Origin: an uncultured Desulfuromonadales bacterium
GTDB taxonomy: Bacteria; Desulfobacterota; Desulfuromonadia; Desulfuromonadales; Geopsychrobacteraceae
Assembly (NCBI GenBank): GCA_947259685.1
Contig: CAMYNC010000102.1
Span: forward strand, 1-23,669
Direction of reading: 5' to 3'
DNA length: 23,669 bases
Made by a program: the position numbers and the translations under genes. A model generated the notes under the pieces. It did no database searches, was not told the origin of the DNA, and saw only the letters and a list, made by a program, of their open reading frames with translations. Positions 22,044-23,669 of the stretch are shown one piece after another; the stretch's first letter is position 1; the number at the start of each line of letters is the position of its first letter.

Positions 22044-23423
22044 ATGCCACAAGCGCCGAAAATATTACTGATCGATGACGAGCTAGAGAGCTGCAAAGCC
22101 CTGTCGGTATTGCTGAGCCGTGCAGGTTACGGCGTAGAAAGCTGCCACTCTGGTGAGAAGGCCCTGGCGCTGTTGAATAAGCAGACCTTCGAGCTGATTA
22201 TCAGTGATCTTTTTCTCCCTGGGGTCAGCGGAATCGATATTCTCAAACAGGTCAAAGAAGACCATCCCCAAACCTGCGTGATCCTGATCACTGGCAACGC
22301 CTCCGCCGAAACTGCAGTTGAAGCGATGAAAGAAGGCGCCTTCGACTACATCACCAAACCATTCAATTTTGAAAAACTAAAACTACAAGTGGCCAAAGCT
22401 CTGGAAAAAAGTCAGCTGGTCATCGAGAATCAATACCTACGTCAACAGCTGCGCGGTAAATACAAATTTGACAGAATTATTGGTAACAGCCAGTCAATGC
22501 GCCAAGTGTTCTCGCGCATGGGAAAAGTCACCAACACCGATTCCACAATCTTGATTCTTGGCGCTTCGGGAACCGGCAAAGAACTGGTCGCCAAGGCGAT
22601 TCACTACAACAGTCCACGCAAAGACAAACCTTTCATCGCCATTAACTGCGGCGCTATCCCTGCCGACCTGCTGGAATCCGAACTCTTTGGTCATGTAAAA
22701 GGCGCCTTTACCAGCGCTGTAGCCGACAAACCCGGTAAATTTGAGGTCGCCAACGGCGGTACAATTTTCCTCGATGAAATCGCCAATATGCCTTTGCAGT
22801 TGCAGATGAAGCTGCTGCGGGTGCTGCAGGAGCATGAATTTGAACGGGTTGGTTCCAGTCGTAAAACCAAGCTGGATATCCGCTTGATTTCAGCCACCAA
22901 CGCGGATCTCGAACAACAGGTCAAAGCTGGTAATTTTCGGGAAGATCTCTACTATCGACTAAATGTTATTCCCATTCTATTGCCATCCCTTAAAGACCGG
23001 CAGGGAGATATCCCGGTACTGGCGCGATATTTTCTGGAAAAAATCTGTAAAGAGATGCACCGACCGTTGATGAGTTTGGACCAGGAAGCCCTGGACGCGA
23101 TTGAGGCCTACAGTTGGCCGGGGAACGTCCGCGAAATGGAGAATGTCATCGAACGTTCCATCGCCTTGACCGATGGCGACCTGATTCGTTGTCATGACCT
23201 GCCACCCGATATTGGCAAACGACAGACAGAAAATCTGCAGTTGGCTCCTCAAGTCAGCAGCGATGGTACCGACATGAACTCAGTGATTGCAGAGATTGAA
23301 AGGCAAATGATCCTGCAAGCTATGGAACTTGGAAAGGGTGTCAAAGCTCGCGCCGCCGACCTGCTCAACATCAACCGCACCACCCTGGTCGAAAAAATCA
23401 AGCGGTTAAGGATGGGAATTTAA
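22044..23423 (+). CDS. NtrC-family sigma-54-dependent response regulator (GAFTSA variant)
   Basis: This 459-aa two-component activator of sigma-54 promoters has a receiver domain at residues 1-120, with the acidic pair in LIDDE, phospho-acceptor Asp55 in ISDLFLPG, the Thr in LITGNA and the Lys in ITKPFN. The AAA+ domain (about 140-380) has Walker A GASGTGKE (from Gly173), Walker B FLDEIA and the Arg-rich FREDLYYRLNV. The sigma-54 contact loop reads GAFTSA (220-225) instead of GAFTGA; the essential Thr is kept. A Fis-type HTH closes the protein (about 415-459: KARAADLLNINRTTLVEKIKRL). A strong GGGAGGAGG precedes the ATG. No partner kinase is adjacent, so it is an orphan within this window. Its targets are unknown; no -24/-12 site was seen next to it. 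Confidence 0.92.
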   Translation: MPQAPKILLIDDELESCKALSVLLSRAGYGVESCHSGEKALALLNKQTFELIISDLFLPGVSGIDILKQVKEDHPQTCVILITGNASAETAVEAMKEGAFDYITKPFNFEKLKLQVAKALEKSQLVIENQYLRQQLRGKYKFDRIIGNSQSMRQVFSRMGKVTNTDSTILILGASGTGKELVAKAIHYNSPRKDKPFIAINCGAIPADLLESELFGHVKGAFTSAVADKPGKFEVANGGTIFLDEIANMPLQLQMKLLRVLQEHEFERVGSSRKTKLDIRLISATNADLEQQVKAGNFREDLYYRLNVIPILLPSLKDRQGDIPVLARYFLEKICKEMHRPLMSLDQEALDAIEAYSWPGNVREMENVIERSIALTDGDLIRCHDLPPDIGKRQTENLQLAPQVSSDGTDMNSVIAEIERQMILQAMELGKGVKARAADLLNINRTTLVEKIKRLRMGI

Positions 23424-23465
23424 ACAGTCCGATTTCCGGGTTCAAGGTTCGAAGCTACAAAAATG

Positions 23466-23497
23466 AAGGCCGCTCCCAAATGGAAGCGGCCTTTTTT
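23466..23497. terminator. Intrinsic terminator between convergent genes
   Basis: AAGGCCGCT (23466-23474) pairs with AGCGGCCTT, extended by CC/GG beyond one mismatch, with loop AAAT and a run of six T (23492-23497). An A-rich stretch on the left side allows it also to end typA transcripts on the minus strand. Confidence 0.88.
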
Positions 23498-23540
23498 AGC
23501 TTGATCAATAAGGGCGAACATAAAGGCTCACTCCAGAGTG

Positions 23541-23669
23541 TTATTTGCGTAATTTTTCCTTCTTTTTACGCTCGTTGGCATCCAGATAACGCTTGCGCAA
23601 ACGGATCGATTTCGGCGTCACCTCAACCAGTTCATCGCCATCAATATACTCCAGCGCCTGTTCCAGCGA
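23541..23669 (-). CDS. typA: TypA/BipA ribosome-associated GTPase, C-terminal end (truncated by window)
   Basis: On the minus strand the last 42 codons plus TAA of a gene are visible. The peptide includes [20 protein letters not shown], then [17 protein letters not shown]. This matches the conserved C terminus of TypA/BipA ([21 protein letters not shown]), a translational GTPase involved in ribosome assembly and stress adaptation. The GTPase and EF-Tu-like domains lie outside the window. The gene converges on the NtrC-type regulator, with a terminator between them. Confidence 0.9.
   Translation of the reverse strand, partial: SLEQALEYIDGDELVEVTPKSIRLRKRYLDANERKKKEKLRK

Overview
The window looks like chromosomal DNA of a Desulfuromonadales-type anaerobe (Geobacter, Desulfuromonas or Pelobacter relatives). 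The basis is gene content: a single-chain pyruvate carboxylase, many sigma-54 activators, PtsP, Tex, a Geobacter-style cold-shock protein, and an iron-hydrogenase-domain regulator. This placement comes from family recognition, not from a search. No tRNA, rRNA, CRISPR array, transposase or phage gene is visible.

Layout. Positions 1-2324 (+) hold the C-terminal part of hrpB, overlapping an enoyl-CoA hydratase gene by 4 nt. Positions 2367-5511 (-) hold tex and a PHP-domain phosphoesterase gene, one base apart. A 354-nt stretch with one doubtful small ORF follows. Then come two Opp/Dpp-type ABC ATPases (5866-7818, +) with no permease or binding protein nearby, and a 765-aa regulator (7880-10177, +). 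A 413-nt regulatory stretch leads to ptsP (10591-12915, +). A VWA-domain exported protein, a histidine kinase and an OmpR-type response regulator follow as one apparent operon (13051-16780, +). Next are a small cold-shock gene (17083-17265, +), pyc (17394-20846, -), a HEAAH putative metalloprotease gene (21170-21862, -), an NtrC-type response regulator (22044-23423, +) and the last 42 codons of typA (-) at the right edge.

The most interesting part is 7815-10508. The regulator fuses a two-cluster ferredoxin domain, an [FeFe]-hydrogenase-like H-cluster domain, another Cys-rich cluster motif, a sigma-54 AAA+ domain and a Fis-type HTH. A perfect 18-bp dyad (TGTGCCA-N4-TGGCACA) lies between the -35 and -10 of its own likely promoter. 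Three or four variants of the same dyad are clustered just downstream of the gene. About 75 nt beyond the last dyad is a -24/-12 promoter with exact GG-N10-GC spacing, and about 100 nt after it a strong intrinsic terminator. The simplest reading is an autoregulated H2- or redox-sensing enhancer-binding protein that drives a sigma-54-dependent small RNA of about 99 nt, with ptsP starting beyond the terminator. The layout is visible in the sequence. The function is inferred.

Other points of note: the cold-shock protein lacks exactly the RNP2 core (six residues), the NtrC-type regulator has GAFTSA instead of GAFTGA, an 8-bp tandem repeat follows ptsP, and a dispersed-repeat-like palindrome supplies the stop codon of the PHP gene.
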